Of a DNA stretch of 33,847 bases, positions 12,155 through 20,839 are shown piece by piece. The position numbers and the translations under genes were made by a program. The notes beneath the pieces are model-generated. The model was not told the origin of the DNA and did no database searches. It saw only the letters and a program-made list of their open reading frames with translations. The stretch's first letter is position 1. The number at the start of each line of letters is the position of its first letter. Source of the DNA: a virus; the IMG/VR virus record IMGVR_UViG_3300015262_000024, positions 1 through 33,847 of that record; one strand, written 5' to 3'.

Positions 12155-14344
12155 ATGGCCCGCCCGAAGAAGCCGAAAAAGCAGGACGACAAGCCCGCAG
12201 TCGAAACATTGGACGCGCGGGCGCTCGACGCTGAGAAGACGGGCGAAGAGATCGAGAACTGGGCCGACCAGCCAGATTCCGACGCCTACACCGAAGCGGC
12301 GAAGCTGTATCCGAAGATCGCGAAGTGCTACCAGAACAAGCAGGAGCAGATGGACCGCTGCGAGGAGTACTGGTCTATCTACAACGCCCAGCCGGACGAG
12401 AATCAGCAGTACTCCGGCAACTCCCAGTGCTACATCCCGGCCGTGCGCAACGCCGTCAACGCGCGCGTGAAGCGCACGCTGGCGCAACTCTTCCCCGTGA
12501 ATCACAAGCACGTTGGCGCGACCGGCCCGGACGGCAACATTCCCTTCGCGCAGATCAGCCTGCTCGAGCATTACATCCGCTCGGCCGCGATCAAGGATGT
12601 CGTGCGCGCGGACCTGATCGCGGGCGACGTGACGGGGCAATGGAACCTCTACGTCGACTGGTCGCGCACGCAGCGCCGGATCACCGAGCTGATCAAGAAG
12701 CCCCCGATTCTTGAAGACCATGAGCTGGGCGGGGAGGTCGAAGACCTAGCCGCGGACGACGACGACTGGGACTGGGAAAAGGAATCGAAAGACGTCACGA
12801 CCGAAGGGCCGGACATCGTTCAGTTCGCCACGGAGGACCTGGCCGTCTATCCGCCGACCTGCAACGACATCGAGAAGGCCACCGCGACCGCGATCCGGCT
12901 GCGTCTGACGATCGATGCGGTGGAACGGTTCGTCGACGAGGGCGTCTTTGTCGGCGTCGAGGCGAAGGAACTGATCGACAACCTCGCAAAGCCGGACGGC
13001 GGCCGCGAGAAATATGTTCCGCCGAAGAAGCGCACCGGCGACGCCGGCATCCGCACGGAAGGCACGTTCAAGTACGCGCTGATCTATGAGGTCCACACGA
13101 ACCTGGATCTCGGTAACGGCAAAGAGCCGTGTTTCGTGTATTTCGCCGGCCAGGATGTGATCCTGGGGATCATCCGCAACCCGTTCTGGTCGGGCAAACG
13201 GCCGATCATCTCGGCTCCGATCGAGCGCATCACGGGCTCGTTCTTCGGGATTTCGAAGATCGAGCCGGTCAAGTTCCTGCAGTGGAACCTGAACGACTAC
13301 TGGAACATGGGCCAGGATTCGGCGCAGTACAGCCTGCTGCCGATCACCATGGTCGACCCGCTGTCGAATCCGAACTACCAGTCGATGGTGGTGGGCCTCG
13401 CCGCGGTATGGCTGACGGACCCGAACAAGACGAAATTCGCGAACTTCCCGGCCCTCTACAAGGACGCAATGATGCTCTGCCAGGGCATCAAGCAGGAAAT
13501 CAACGAGTCGATGGACGTCAACGACGCCATGCTCGGGAAGATGCCCGCCGGCCGGAAGAATCAGGCGCAGATGGCCGCGCAGGCGCAGGCGCAAGAATCC
13601 AACATCATCGACAACGCGAAGCGGTACGAGGAAGTCATCCTCAATCCGCTGGTTGAATGGATGTTCGAGCTCGACCGGCAGTTCCGTACTGAGGAGCTGA
13701 CCGTCGAAGTGCTCGGCGAGATCGGCGCGCGCGCCAACCTGCAGACGATCCCGCCGCAGGCGTTCGGCGAGCGTTACTTCTTCCGCTGGTGCGGCACGTC
13801 GTACCAACAGAACCTGCAGCGCATGCAGCAGATGATTTCGTGGATGAACGTCCTGCGCGGAATCCCGCCGCAGCAGCTCGACGGCCGGCGCCTGAACATC
13901 GGGCCGATCCTCGAATACGGCACCGAGCAGATCTTCGGGCCCGAGGTCGCGCCGCGCATCCTGATCGACGAGCGGAATCTGTTTCACCTCGATCCGCAGG
14001 ACGAGAACCTGATGATGCACAACGGCCTGCCGGCTGAGATCCATCAGGCCGACGACGACCGCGCGCACATCGCCGCGCATCTGCAGGCGGCGCAGCTCAC
14101 GGGCGATCCTCAGGGCCTGTTCCGCGCGCACGTTCAGCAGCATCAGCAAGCCATGCAGGCGAAGCTCCAGGCGCAACAGGCGCCGAAGCAGCCGCAGGGG
14201 CAACCCGGCGTGCCGGGCGGCGCGGGGCCGGGTGTAGCAGGAACGCCGCGCGCGGGCGCGCAGCCTGGTCAGCCTCGACCGCAGGGGCCGGCCGGCATGA
14301 TCCATCCGGACCAGATTGCATCGCCGATGGCGGGGCCGCGATGA
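12155..14344 (+). CDS. Portal protein (729 aa, P22-portal-sized)
   Basis: This forms the dodecameric DNA channel at the capsid vertex. The body (residues about 45-600) has portal features: QMDRCEEYWSIYNAQ, the ARVKRTLAQLFP helix, NLYVDWSRTQRR, DIVQFATEDLAVYPPT, WSGKRPIISAPIERITGSFFGIS and the long helical FLQWNLNDYWNMGQDSAQYSLLP, then a QAQMAAQAQAQESN stretch. The length is close to that of P22 gp1. Residues about 640-729 are low-complexity, rich in Q, P, G and A, as in the barrel extension of some portals. The Shine-Dalgarno is weak. It sits immediately after terminase, as expected. Confidence 0.85.
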   Translation: MARPKKPKKQDDKPAVETLDARALDAEKTGEEIENWADQPDSDAYTEAAKLYPKIAKCYQNKQEQMDRCEEYWSIYNAQPDENQQYSGNSQCYIPAVRNAVNARVKRTLAQLFPVNHKHVGATGPDGNIPFAQISLLEHYIRSAAIKDVVRADLIAGDVTGQWNLYVDWSRTQRRITELIKKPPILEDHELGGEVEDLAADDDDWDWEKESKDVTTEGPDIVQFATEDLAVYPPTCNDIEKATATAIRLRLTIDAVERFVDEGVFVGVEAKELIDNLAKPDGGREKYVPPKKRTGDAGIRTEGTFKYALIYEVHTNLDLGNGKEPCFVYFAGQDVILGIIRNPFWSGKRPIISAPIERITGSFFGISKIEPVKFLQWNLNDYWNMGQDSAQYSLLPITMVDPLSNPNYQSMVVGLAAVWLTDPNKTKFANFPALYKDAMMLCQGIKQEINESMDVNDAMLGKMPAGRKNQAQMAAQAQAQESNIIDNAKRYEEVILNPLVEWMFELDRQFRTEELTVEVLGEIGARANLQTIPPQAFGERYFFRWCGTSYQQNLQRMQQMISWMNVLRGIPPQQLDGRRLNIGPILEYGTEQIFGPEVAPRILIDERNLFHLDPQDENLMMHNGLPAEIHQADDDRAHIAAHLQAAQLTGDPQGLFRAHVQQHQQAMQAKLQAQQAPKQPQGQPGVPGGAGPGVAGTPRAGAQPGQPRPQGPAGMIHPDQIASPMAGPR

Positions 14345-14685
14345 AACGCTTCGTTGCCCGGTGCACGCCGTGGGGAACCATCCAGACCGGCATCTTCTTC
14401 CGATCACTGACAGCGCTCGAGAAGGATGCAGTGATCGCGCACGAGCGCGCGCACCTGATTCGTCACGACCCGTTGCGCCGGCTCTGGTGGCTGCTGACGC
14501 TGCAGTTGATCTTCCGCCCGGAATGGGTTTTCGCGCGCGTGCGCGAACAAGAACTGGCAGCGGATCAGTACGTGAAAGAGCAGGGCCTCGCGGCGGGACT
14601 GCGCATGTTCTTGCGCCGCCATCCGCACCCCGGTAGCGCGCTGCATCCGAGCTCACAGGAAAGACTGGAGGCGCTCCATGTCTGA
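14341..14685 (+). CDS. Minimal M56/M48-like zinc metallopeptidase (114 aa)
   Basis: HERAH at residues 34-38 is an HExxH zinc site, followed by LIRHDPLRRLWW and a hydrophobic stretch (46-64), and EQELAAD (69-75) supplies the likely third ligand E71 with the conserved A-A-D. This is the core layout of gluzincin families M48/M56 (BlaR1-type). At 114 residues it is just the catalytic core, with no signal peptide. It overlaps the portal stop (ATGA) and the next start by eight bases, so it is co-translated with structural proteins. It might process virion proteins; no phage prohead protease of the usual type is present. Confidence 0.75.
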   Translation: MKRFVARCTPWGTIQTGIFFRSLTALEKDAVIAHERAHLIRHDPLRRLWWLLTLQLIFRPEWVFARVREQELAADQYVKEQGLAAGLRMFLRRHPHPGSALHPSSQERLEALHV

Positions 14686-14935
14686 CGCATTCCGGATCAC
14701 ACCGTACCAGGTCAAGGCGGAAGGCAAGGACGTCCCGCCGAACGAAATACAGGCCGCCATCAACTCGCTCGCGAATCAGATGACCACGGCGCTCAACCAA
14801 CTCGGCAACGGGGCTGGTCCTCAGTTTGCCGCAGCGATGCTCGCTTGGTTCAACAGTCTCCCCACCAATATGACGGGGCTGCCGGTTGGGGCGCTTTGGA
14901 ACGACGGCGGCACTCTCGCACAGGTACAACCATGA
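14678..14935 (+). CDS. Small virion-associated-type protein (85 aa)
   Basis: It overlaps the peptidase by eight bases. The N-terminal half is polar and helical (NEIQAAINSLANQMTTALNQLG); the C-terminal end LPVGALWNDGGTLAQVQP matches a tail-protein ending I recall in phages (LP-G-LW-N-GG-L). The role is unknown; position suggests a tail or spike-associated component. The tail spike start overlaps its stop (ATGA). Confidence 0.65.
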   Translation: MSDAFRITPYQVKAEGKDVPPNEIQAAINSLANQMTTALNQLGNGAGPQFAAAMLAWFNSLPTNMTGLPVGALWNDGGTLAQVQP

Positions 14936-17076
14936 AGAAACTCGCTATCCTGCTGCTGATCGGATTGCTGCCGATGCTCGGGAATGCTCAGAGCTATCCC
15001 TCACCGACGTACAACAACGTCTTGATCAATGGTACCGCTACGATTCCCCACGCGGCGATCACCGGCGGCACGATCACCGGACTGAGTTCTCCGTTGCCGG
15101 TTGCGTCCGGCGGCACGAACTCTGCCAGCGCAAGCGGTACGGCGCTCGACAATATCACCGGCTTTTCATCGACGGGGTTCCTCACGCGCACGGGCGCGGG
15201 CGCGTATTCGTTCCAAAGCCTCACGAACGGCATCACGCTCGGCAACCTCGCCCAGCAACCCGCCAATACCGTGCTCGGCAACGCATCGGGGTCCAGTGCG
15301 AACGTCACGGCGCTGACCGTTACCGGATGCAACGGCGCGGCTCAGGCGCTTCAGTGGACAAACGGTAGCGGTTTCGGCTGCAATTCGGGAATCGCCACGT
15401 CCGGGGCAAACGTCAACATCACGTCGCTGTCAGGATTGACGACGCCCCTTTCGGTCGGCCAAGGCGGGACCGGAGTAACTTCGTCGACCGGAACCGGATC
15501 GGTCGTGCTCGGCACGTCGCCGACCATCTCGAGTCCGACGCTGAACGGCACCTTCGCCGGCAGCATGACGATTCCGGCGACGAGCCTGACGTACGCGGCG
15601 AGCGGAACGGGCGCCGTATCACAGACAATCGCCAATCGTTTCGCGCAGGTCGCTTTCATCGACAGCTATGGCGCGGTCGGCAACGGCACGACAGACGATT
15701 CGACTCCGCTGGTCAACGCTGCGGCGTCGCTTGGGACGGCGGGCGGCCTCGTGTTCCTCGATTGCACGAAGAACTACGCGATCCTGTCGAATGTGACCAT
15801 TCCCGCGAACGTGCAGGTAAAGCAATGCCGCGGTGGCGGTCCATGGGGTAACCCGGGCGTCGATTGGTCCTCGGAACCGCTCGCCAACCAGCCGCACATC
15901 AATCTGGCGAGCACCGCGACGATTACGATGTCGAGCAACTCCGGCTTCGATGGCGTGATCCTGCTGAACGGTACAACGTTCCCCGTATCGTCCCCTTCGG
16001 GGTTCGCGGGCACTGCCATCAAGCTCGCATCCGGGAACGCAAACGACGTCCACATCAATGCGCTGATCGTCGGCTTCGCTACCTGCGTTGATGGTACGAA
16101 CGGCGGCGATCATCAGCGTTGGGATATCGAGTGCGATGCCAATCCCGCGTCGAGCGTTGGCGCCGTGATTATCGGTGGTGCGGGTGATACCTCGTACTAC
16201 CGCATTCGCACGTATCCGTGGGGAACGGTTGGCGCCGCATCCCCGACGCTGACACGAACGGGGATCGGTATTCAGATCCTTGCCGGCACAAACGACGACA
16301 GCCGCATGGAGTTGTTCGATTTCGGCCATGCCGTCGGCATCGACACGCGCGCGAACGGCAACGTGCACTACAAGCACGTTTGGGTGGATAACAATGCCAC
16401 GATGGGCATGTATGTCTACAACAACAACCAGTCCAAGTTTGACGCGGTATATGCATGGACCGGTCCCGGAATCGTATTCCAGAGCACCAGCAATCCTTCG
16501 ATTGACTACTTGTATTGCAACAGTAACGGGGTCGCAGGTGGGTCGTGCTTCACGACGGCGGCGGCAGTAAGCCCGATCATCCAGATCGCCAACCTTTACA
16601 TCGCTCAGTCGGGTTCATTTGGCATCAATATCGGCTCGACTACCGCACAGGTCACGATCGGCAGCGCAATTCTGACAGGCATAAACGGTGGCGCTGCACC
16701 ATACATCGTTGGCCCTTCGGGATGGCTCGCCAATCAGGTGCGAATCGGAAGCGTTGCATACACAGATTTGGCCGCCGGCGCTTCGCTGCTTGGTGGCAAT
16801 GTGCAGACTCTCCCAAACGTCGCAAGCGCCGCGACGCTCGCGCCTCCTGTTGCCTACGATCACTTCCTCGTCACGGGTTCAACGACGATCACGAACATCT
16901 CAGGTAACTGGGCCGATCGCCGCCTCATCCTGACGTTCGCTACGACTTGCACACTTACGAACAACGCCAATATTTCTCTCACCAGTGGCGCGAATCTATC
17001 GGCCGTTGCCGGGACGACGATCGCATTGTGGTACGACCAATCCAACGCCGTGTGGCGAGAAATGTGGCACCACTGA
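14932..17076 (+). CDS. Tail spike with beta-helix domain and N-terminal signal-like peptide (714 aa)
   Basis: Residues 1-19 (MKKLAILLLIGLLPMLGNA) look exactly like a Sec signal peptide with an A-x-A-type GNA|Q site. Residues 30-220 are a G/T/S-rich repeat region with SGGTN and GGTGVT motifs common in phage fibres. From about 240, SYGAVGNGTTDDSTPL begins a pectate-lyase-type right-handed beta-helix running to about 600, then a small C-terminal domain ends WYDQSNAVWREMWHH, typical of trimerising caps. It should bind and cut a host surface polysaccharide. Its place between portal and scaffold is unusual, since spikes are normally late in the operon. The catalytic residues cannot be named from sequence alone. 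Confidence 0.85.
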   Translation: MKKLAILLLIGLLPMLGNAQSYPSPTYNNVLINGTATIPHAAITGGTITGLSSPLPVASGGTNSASASGTALDNITGFSSTGFLTRTGAGAYSFQSLTNGITLGNLAQQPANTVLGNASGSSANVTALTVTGCNGAAQALQWTNGSGFGCNSGIATSGANVNITSLSGLTTPLSVGQGGTGVTSSTGTGSVVLGTSPTISSPTLNGTFAGSMTIPATSLTYAASGTGAVSQTIANRFAQVAFIDSYGAVGNGTTDDSTPLVNAAASLGTAGGLVFLDCTKNYAILSNVTIPANVQVKQCRGGGPWGNPGVDWSSEPLANQPHINLASTATITMSSNSGFDGVILLNGTTFPVSSPSGFAGTAIKLASGNANDVHINALIVGFATCVDGTNGGDHQRWDIECDANPASSVGAVIIGGAGDTSYYRIRTYPWGTVGAASPTLTRTGIGIQILAGTNDDSRMELFDFGHAVGIDTRANGNVHYKHVWVDNNATMGMYVYNNNQSKFDAVYAWTGPGIVFQSTSNPSIDYLYCNSNGVAGGSCFTTAAAVSPIIQIANLYIAQSGSFGINIGSTTAQVTIGSAILTGINGGAAPYIVGPSGWLANQVRIGSVAYTDLAAGASLLGGNVQTLPNVASAATLAPPVAYDHFLVTGSTTITNISGNWADRRLILTFATTCTLTNNANISLTSGANLSAVAGTTIALWYDQSNAVWREMWHH

Positions 17077-17142
17077 TCATCGGTGCTTTGAGAGGCAGGG
17101 AAACCGGAATAAAAAGTGCGGAACCCTGATCAGGAGATCGTC

Positions 17143-17661
17143 GTGAGCAAAACAATTCTGGCCCGTCTGCTTGGCCTCGTCTTTCCGGAAGTCGGTGCCG
17201 GCAATCCGCCGAGCATCCCGGACAACGGAGCGATGCCCGATCAGATCGGTCTGTACAACGCGGTTCTCGGTATGAATCCGTTCCAGGAAACCGGCTACAA
17301 CGTCGCGACGAACACCTCCGGCTTCACGCTCGGCGCCGCGCAAATCAGCGGTGCCGCACAGAACTTCCTGAACCTCACTGGCACGCTCGGGGCGGGCGCA
17401 AACGCGCAGCTGCCGACTGTCGCCACGCTGCTTGCGCAGTTGCCGACGGTGGTGCAAGGCTCGCCGGTCGGACTCAGCTTCCAGCTGCGCGTCATTAACA
17501 GCTCGAGCGGCGCCTTCGCCTGGACGGTGACCACGAACACCGGCTGGACGCTCGGCGGAACCATGTCGATCGCGCAGAACACCTGGCGCGATTTCATCGT
17601 CACCATCACCAGCGCGACGACCGCAACGCTCCAAGCGGTCGGTACGGGCACGCAATCGTAA
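17143..17661 (+). CDS. Head-associated protein with shared leader (172 aa)
   Basis: A GTG at 17143 has CAGGAG upstream and is preferred to a 17116 ATG. The first residues VSKTILARLLGLVFPEV match the starts of the next two proteins. The rest is S/T/G-rich with a beta-sandwich-like pattern: residues about 50-172 include FTLGAAQISGAAQNFLNLTG, LSFQLRVINSSSGAFAWTVTTN and a threonine-rich end. It resembles capsid decoration or head-fibre proteins but no named family is recognised. It is adjacent to scaffold and capsid. Confidence 0.7.
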   Translation: MSKTILARLLGLVFPEVGAGNPPSIPDNGAMPDQIGLYNAVLGMNPFQETGYNVATNTSGFTLGAAQISGAAQNFLNLTGTLGAGANAQLPTVATLLAQLPTVVQGSPVGLSFQLRVINSSSGAFAWTVTTNTGWTLGGTMSIAQNTWRDFIVTITSATTATLQAVGTGTQS

Positions 17662-17669
17662 GGGCGGCC

Positions 17670-18431
17670 ATGAGCAAGCTCCTGCAGCGACTTCTCGGTT
17701 ATCTGTTTCCCGGCGTCGACGACGCTGATCCTTCGGATCCTGGCGGCGATGTTGGGGGCGGTGACGCTGGTGGCGATGGCGGTGCCGGCGGTGACCCTGG
17801 CGCTGGCGATCCTGCTGCTGATACTCCGGATGACGATTTCGACTTCGATTTCGTCGAGCCCACCCCGGCGACGCGACGCACAACTTCCGACGCGGATCGG
17901 CTCGCGGCTCTCGAAGCAGAAGTAGAGCGCCGCGGGCGCCTGGTCGACGCGTCGCGCGCTGCGCCGACGGCGCCCGTCGCGGACCGTGATTTCGAAGCCG
18001 AAGAGGCGCGTCTGCGCGATCCGAACACCACGGATATCGAGCGCTGGCAGATCCAGTCGAACCGCACGCTGCGCCAGAGCCAACAGGCTGCGCAGGCCGC
18101 GCTGTTCCAGGCGCAGGACCTGCGCGACCAGACGCTGTTCGAATCGAAGATCGCCAGCGACCCGCACCGTGCACGCTATCGCGATCGCGTCGAGCAGGCC
18201 GTGCAGGACGAACGCCGCGCGGGCCGCAATGTCTCCCGCGAGGCGGTCTACTACTTCATGCTCGGCAAGGACATCGCGGACGGCAAGCTGAAGCCGAAGG
18301 CGAAAGCCAAGGCGCCCGCTGCGGACGTTCCGCGCGGCAAGACGCCGGGCGTGCGATCGAACGTGCCGCCGGCGCGCGGACAAACCGAACACCAGAAGCG
18401 CGCCGCGCGTCTGGCCGACGTGAACATCTGA
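17670..18431 (+). CDS. Probable scaffolding protein (253 aa)
   Basis: After the shared leader (MSKLLQRLLGYLFPGV), residues 20-50 are an acidic G/D-rich linker, followed by DDDFDFDF. From about 70 to 190 it is a long charged helix/coiled coil (ALEAEVERRGRLVD, LRQSQQAAQAALFQAQ) and ends in a basic tail (GKLKPKAKAKAPAADVPRGK). Acidic N-part, helical middle and basic C-terminal tail immediately before the capsid gene is the classic scaffold arrangement. The Shine-Dalgarno is weak (GGGCGG). Identity is inferred from position and composition. Confidence 0.75.
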   Translation: MSKLLQRLLGYLFPGVDDADPSDPGGDVGGGDAGGDGGAGGDPGAGDPAADTPDDDFDFDFVEPTPATRRTTSDADRLAALEAEVERRGRLVDASRAAPTAPVADRDFEAEEARLRDPNTTDIERWQIQSNRTLRQSQQAAQAALFQAQDLRDQTLFESKIASDPHRARYRDRVEQAVQDERRAGRNVSREAVYYFMLGKDIADGKLKPKAKAKAPAADVPRGKTPGVRSNVPPARGQTEHQKRAARLADVNI

Positions 18432-18447
18432 CCAGCACGAGGACACC

Positions 18448-19863
18448 ATGCTGACGAAAATTCTGGCCCTCCTGACGGGCCTCATGTTCCCCGGGATTAC
18501 GAACCAGTCGACGAGCTTTACGTCTGACGTCGAAGCGTACATCCAGGAAGAAGTCGAGCCGCTCGCACGCCGGCAACTGGTCGCGTACCAGTTCGGCAAG
18601 CCGCTCAAGCTCGACACGAACCGCGGAACGACGTACACCGCGTCGCGCTACCAGCGCCTGCCGCTGCCGTATGCACCGCTGCAGGAAGGCGTTGCGCCCC
18701 CGGGCGAGGCGATGACGCTGCAGCAGGTCAGCGCGACTGCGCAGCAGTGGGGCGACCGCGTCATCATCACCGACGTGGCGAACCTCACCATCAAGCACCC
18801 GCTGTTCCAGCAAGCGTGCGAACTGGTGTCGCTGCAGATGCCGGAAACGCTCGAGCGCAACACGCTGAACACGCTGCTGTCCGCGCCGCAGGTGAACTAC
18901 GCCGGGGGCGCTGCAAACCGCGCTGCGCTGACGGCGTCGAACGTGATGTCGCCGCACGAATCGAACCGCCTGTTCGCGTCGATGGCTGCGTACGGCGTGC
19001 CGCGCTTCAACGGCGACGAGCGCGAAGACATGATGATCGAGGCGGGCGCGTATCGCGATCCGTCGCAGACGCCGCGCGTCAAGCAGCATTACGTCGCGCT
19101 GATCAGCCCGTTCTCGGCGCAGGACATGCGCGAGAACTCGTCGGTGCAGCAAGCGTGGGCCTACAGCGACGTCAATCGGCTCTACAACAACGAGCTCGGC
19201 GACTTCGGCGGGATCCGCTACTGCGAAACGAACATGATGCCGTACTGGACGGGCGCGGCCGCGATCAACGGCTCCGCGTCGACGTCGGGTGGCCAGCTCG
19301 CGACGGGCACGTACTACGTCCAGGTGACGGCCGCGCCGGCTCTGACGTCGGTCGAGCAGACGATCTATCAGGTTTCGTCGTCGATCAGCGTCACGGGCCC
19401 GACGGGCTCGATCTCGGTGACCCTGCCGTCGTTCCCGAACTACGTGTTCAACGTGTATATCGGGACGACCGCGAACCCGGCCAACCTCGCCACGGCGATC
19501 GGCAATGGCGTTCCGGTGACCGGTGTGCTCGCCGGCCAGGCGACGCAGCTGCAACCGAACCAGACGGTCACGCTGACGGGCATCGGTGTCACACAGACGC
19601 CACCGGCCGCGCCCGCAACCGGCGTGTCGGTGTTTCCGGTGCTGTTCATCGGCAACCACAGCTACGGCCAGGTGCTGCTCGAGAACCCCGAGTTCCACTA
19701 CCTGACGGGCGCCGACAAGTCGGATCCGCTGAACCAAACCCGGGTCGTGTCGTGGAAGGTGTTCTACGGCTCGATCCTGCTCAACACGGCCTTCCTGGCC
19801 CGCGTCGAATGCGGCTCCGCGTTCGCACCGGGCTATCAGGGCGGTACCGTGACCACCGCGTAA
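18448..19863 (+). CDS. Major capsid protein, N4-gp56-like, with Ig-like insertion (471 aa)
   Basis: It begins with the shared leader (MLTKILALLTGLMFPGI), then the SDVEAYIQEEVEPLARRQLVAYQFGKP region and ADDVANLTIKHPLFQQACELVSLQM-type body of N4-gp56 family capsid proteins (HK97 fold). Residues about 274-390 are an inserted S/T/V/G-rich domain (ATGTYYVQVTA, ISVTGPTGSISVTL, VTLTGIGVTQT) with the alternating strands of an Ig/fibronectin-like module, followed by return to the capsid body (VFPVLFIGNHSYGQVLLENPEFHY). Such modules project from the capsid surface. The start is well supported by GAGGA. Confidence 0.85.
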   Translation: MLTKILALLTGLMFPGITNQSTSFTSDVEAYIQEEVEPLARRQLVAYQFGKPLKLDTNRGTTYTASRYQRLPLPYAPLQEGVAPPGEAMTLQQVSATAQQWGDRVIITDVANLTIKHPLFQQACELVSLQMPETLERNTLNTLLSAPQVNYAGGAANRAALTASNVMSPHESNRLFASMAAYGVPRFNGDEREDMMIEAGAYRDPSQTPRVKQHYVALISPFSAQDMRENSSVQQAWAYSDVNRLYNNELGDFGGIRYCETNMMPYWTGAAAINGSASTSGGQLATGTYYVQVTAAPALTSVEQTIYQVSSSISVTGPTGSISVTLPSFPNYVFNVYIGTTANPANLATAIGNGVPVTGVLAGQATQLQPNQTVTLTGIGVTQTPPAAPATGVSVFPVLFIGNHSYGQVLLENPEFHYLTGADKSDPLNQTRVVSWKVFYGSILLNTAFLARVECGSAFAPGYQGGTVTTA

Positions 19864-19873
19864 GGAGTAACTG

Positions 19874-20389
19874 ATGGCCGCACGTAACTCGCAGGAGCCG
19901 GGCAAACCGGCTCCCGGGTCGGCTGATGCCGACGAATTGCTCGGCGGTGCCGCACCGGTCGAGGAAAGCCGCGAAGACCTGCTCGAGCGCATTAAAGCGC
20001 TCGAAGCCGAAAACGCCAAGTTGGGCGCCGCGAAGGACATCGCCGAGGAAGAATCGGCTCGCCTGTCCGCGCAGGCGCAGTCGGCGCTGATGACGTCGGG
20101 CGTCGTCGAGCGTTTCGCCGGCAAGGCTGAAGACGGCGAGACGGATCTCTGGTGGTACCGCATCGATCTCGCGCCGTGCGGCGGCGAGCACCTGAAGATC
20201 AACGGCACGCCGTACCTGCACGGCCACACATACAAGTTCGACACGGATACCCTCCGCTCGATCAAGGAAATGGTCGCGCGCACCTGGGTGCACGAGAACG
20301 ACATCAACGGCCACGCGTTTAACCCGTACCGTCAGGCGCAGAACAAGGTGCTCGGAGGCGGCCCCGTGCCGGCCTGGGCACGATCGTAA
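19874..20389 (+). CDS. Hypothetical late protein with coiled-coil (171 aa)
   Basis: A strong AGGAG precedes the ATG. Residues about 30-70 form a coiled coil (EESREDLLERIKALEAENAKLGAAKDIAEEE), and residues about 80-171 form a globular domain with WWYRIDLAPCGGEHLKINGTPYLHGHTYKFD and a VHENDINGHAF end. It lies directly after the capsid gene, suggesting a capsid-associated or decoration protein, but I do not recognise the family. No catalytic motif. Confidence 0.65.
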   Translation: MAARNSQEPGKPAPGSADADELLGGAAPVEESREDLLERIKALEAENAKLGAAKDIAEEESARLSAQAQSALMTSGVVERFAGKAEDGETDLWWYRIDLAPCGGEHLKINGTPYLHGHTYKFDTDTLRSIKEMVARTWVHENDINGHAFNPYRQAQNKVLGGGPVPAWARS

Positions 20390-20412
20390 TTACCCACCCC
20401 GAAAGGAAGACC

Positions 20413-20838
20413 ATGTCGCAAGCCTCTCAGGAAGTTACGGCTGCAACGGTGATCGGCAACTTCACGATCACTCTCCCGGCGCCGAATCAGGCGCAGATCT
20501 CGGCCAGCGGTTACCTGGTCGAGGGCGAGGACAAAGCCTCGCTCGACGCCCGAATGGATACCGTGCGCGAGGCGCTCGAACGGCAGCAGCGCATGCTCGA
20601 AATCCCGGTGCTCCAAGCTCGAATCGAACAGATCGAGAAGGCACGCGAAGATATCGAGCGCGCCTATGCAGACCTCCTTCAGCGCAACAAGGACAAGCAG
20701 GCCGGCAAGGCGGGCTCGAAAGCGCTGTCGAGCCAGGAGCAGGCGAACCTGAAGAACGCCCCGCTTCAACTGAAGGGCATCGAGGCCGAGCTCGAGAAGG
20801 CGCGCAAGAAGATCGCCGACGCGCGCGCGGGGGCGTGA
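20413..20838 (+). CDS. Hypothetical coiled-coil late protein (141 aa)
   Basis: AAGGAAG upstream supports the start. A short beta-rich N-terminus (TVIGNFTITLPAPNQAQISASGYLVEG) is followed by two long charged helices (about 45-85 and 110-141) joined by KQAGKAGSKALSSQ. This looks like a virion-associated rod or chaperone-type protein. Not recognised by name. It lies one base before the next start. Confidence 0.65.
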   Translation: MSQASQEVTAATVIGNFTITLPAPNQAQISASGYLVEGEDKASLDARMDTVREALERQQRMLEIPVLQARIEQIEKAREDIERAYADLLQRNKDKQAGKAGSKALSSQEQANLKNAPLQLKGIEAELEKARKKIADARAGA

Positions 20839-20839
20839 A

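Noticed and set aside
12746-14929. 727-residue minus-strand frame opposite portal
   Set aside because: It is the GC-rich antisense shadow of the portal and following genes, rich in R/V/A/H, with no ribosome-binding site or motif.
18256-20307. 683-residue minus-strand frame opposite scaffold and capsid
   Set aside because: Antisense shadow with arginine-rich low-quality sequence; the capsid reading is supported by family pattern.
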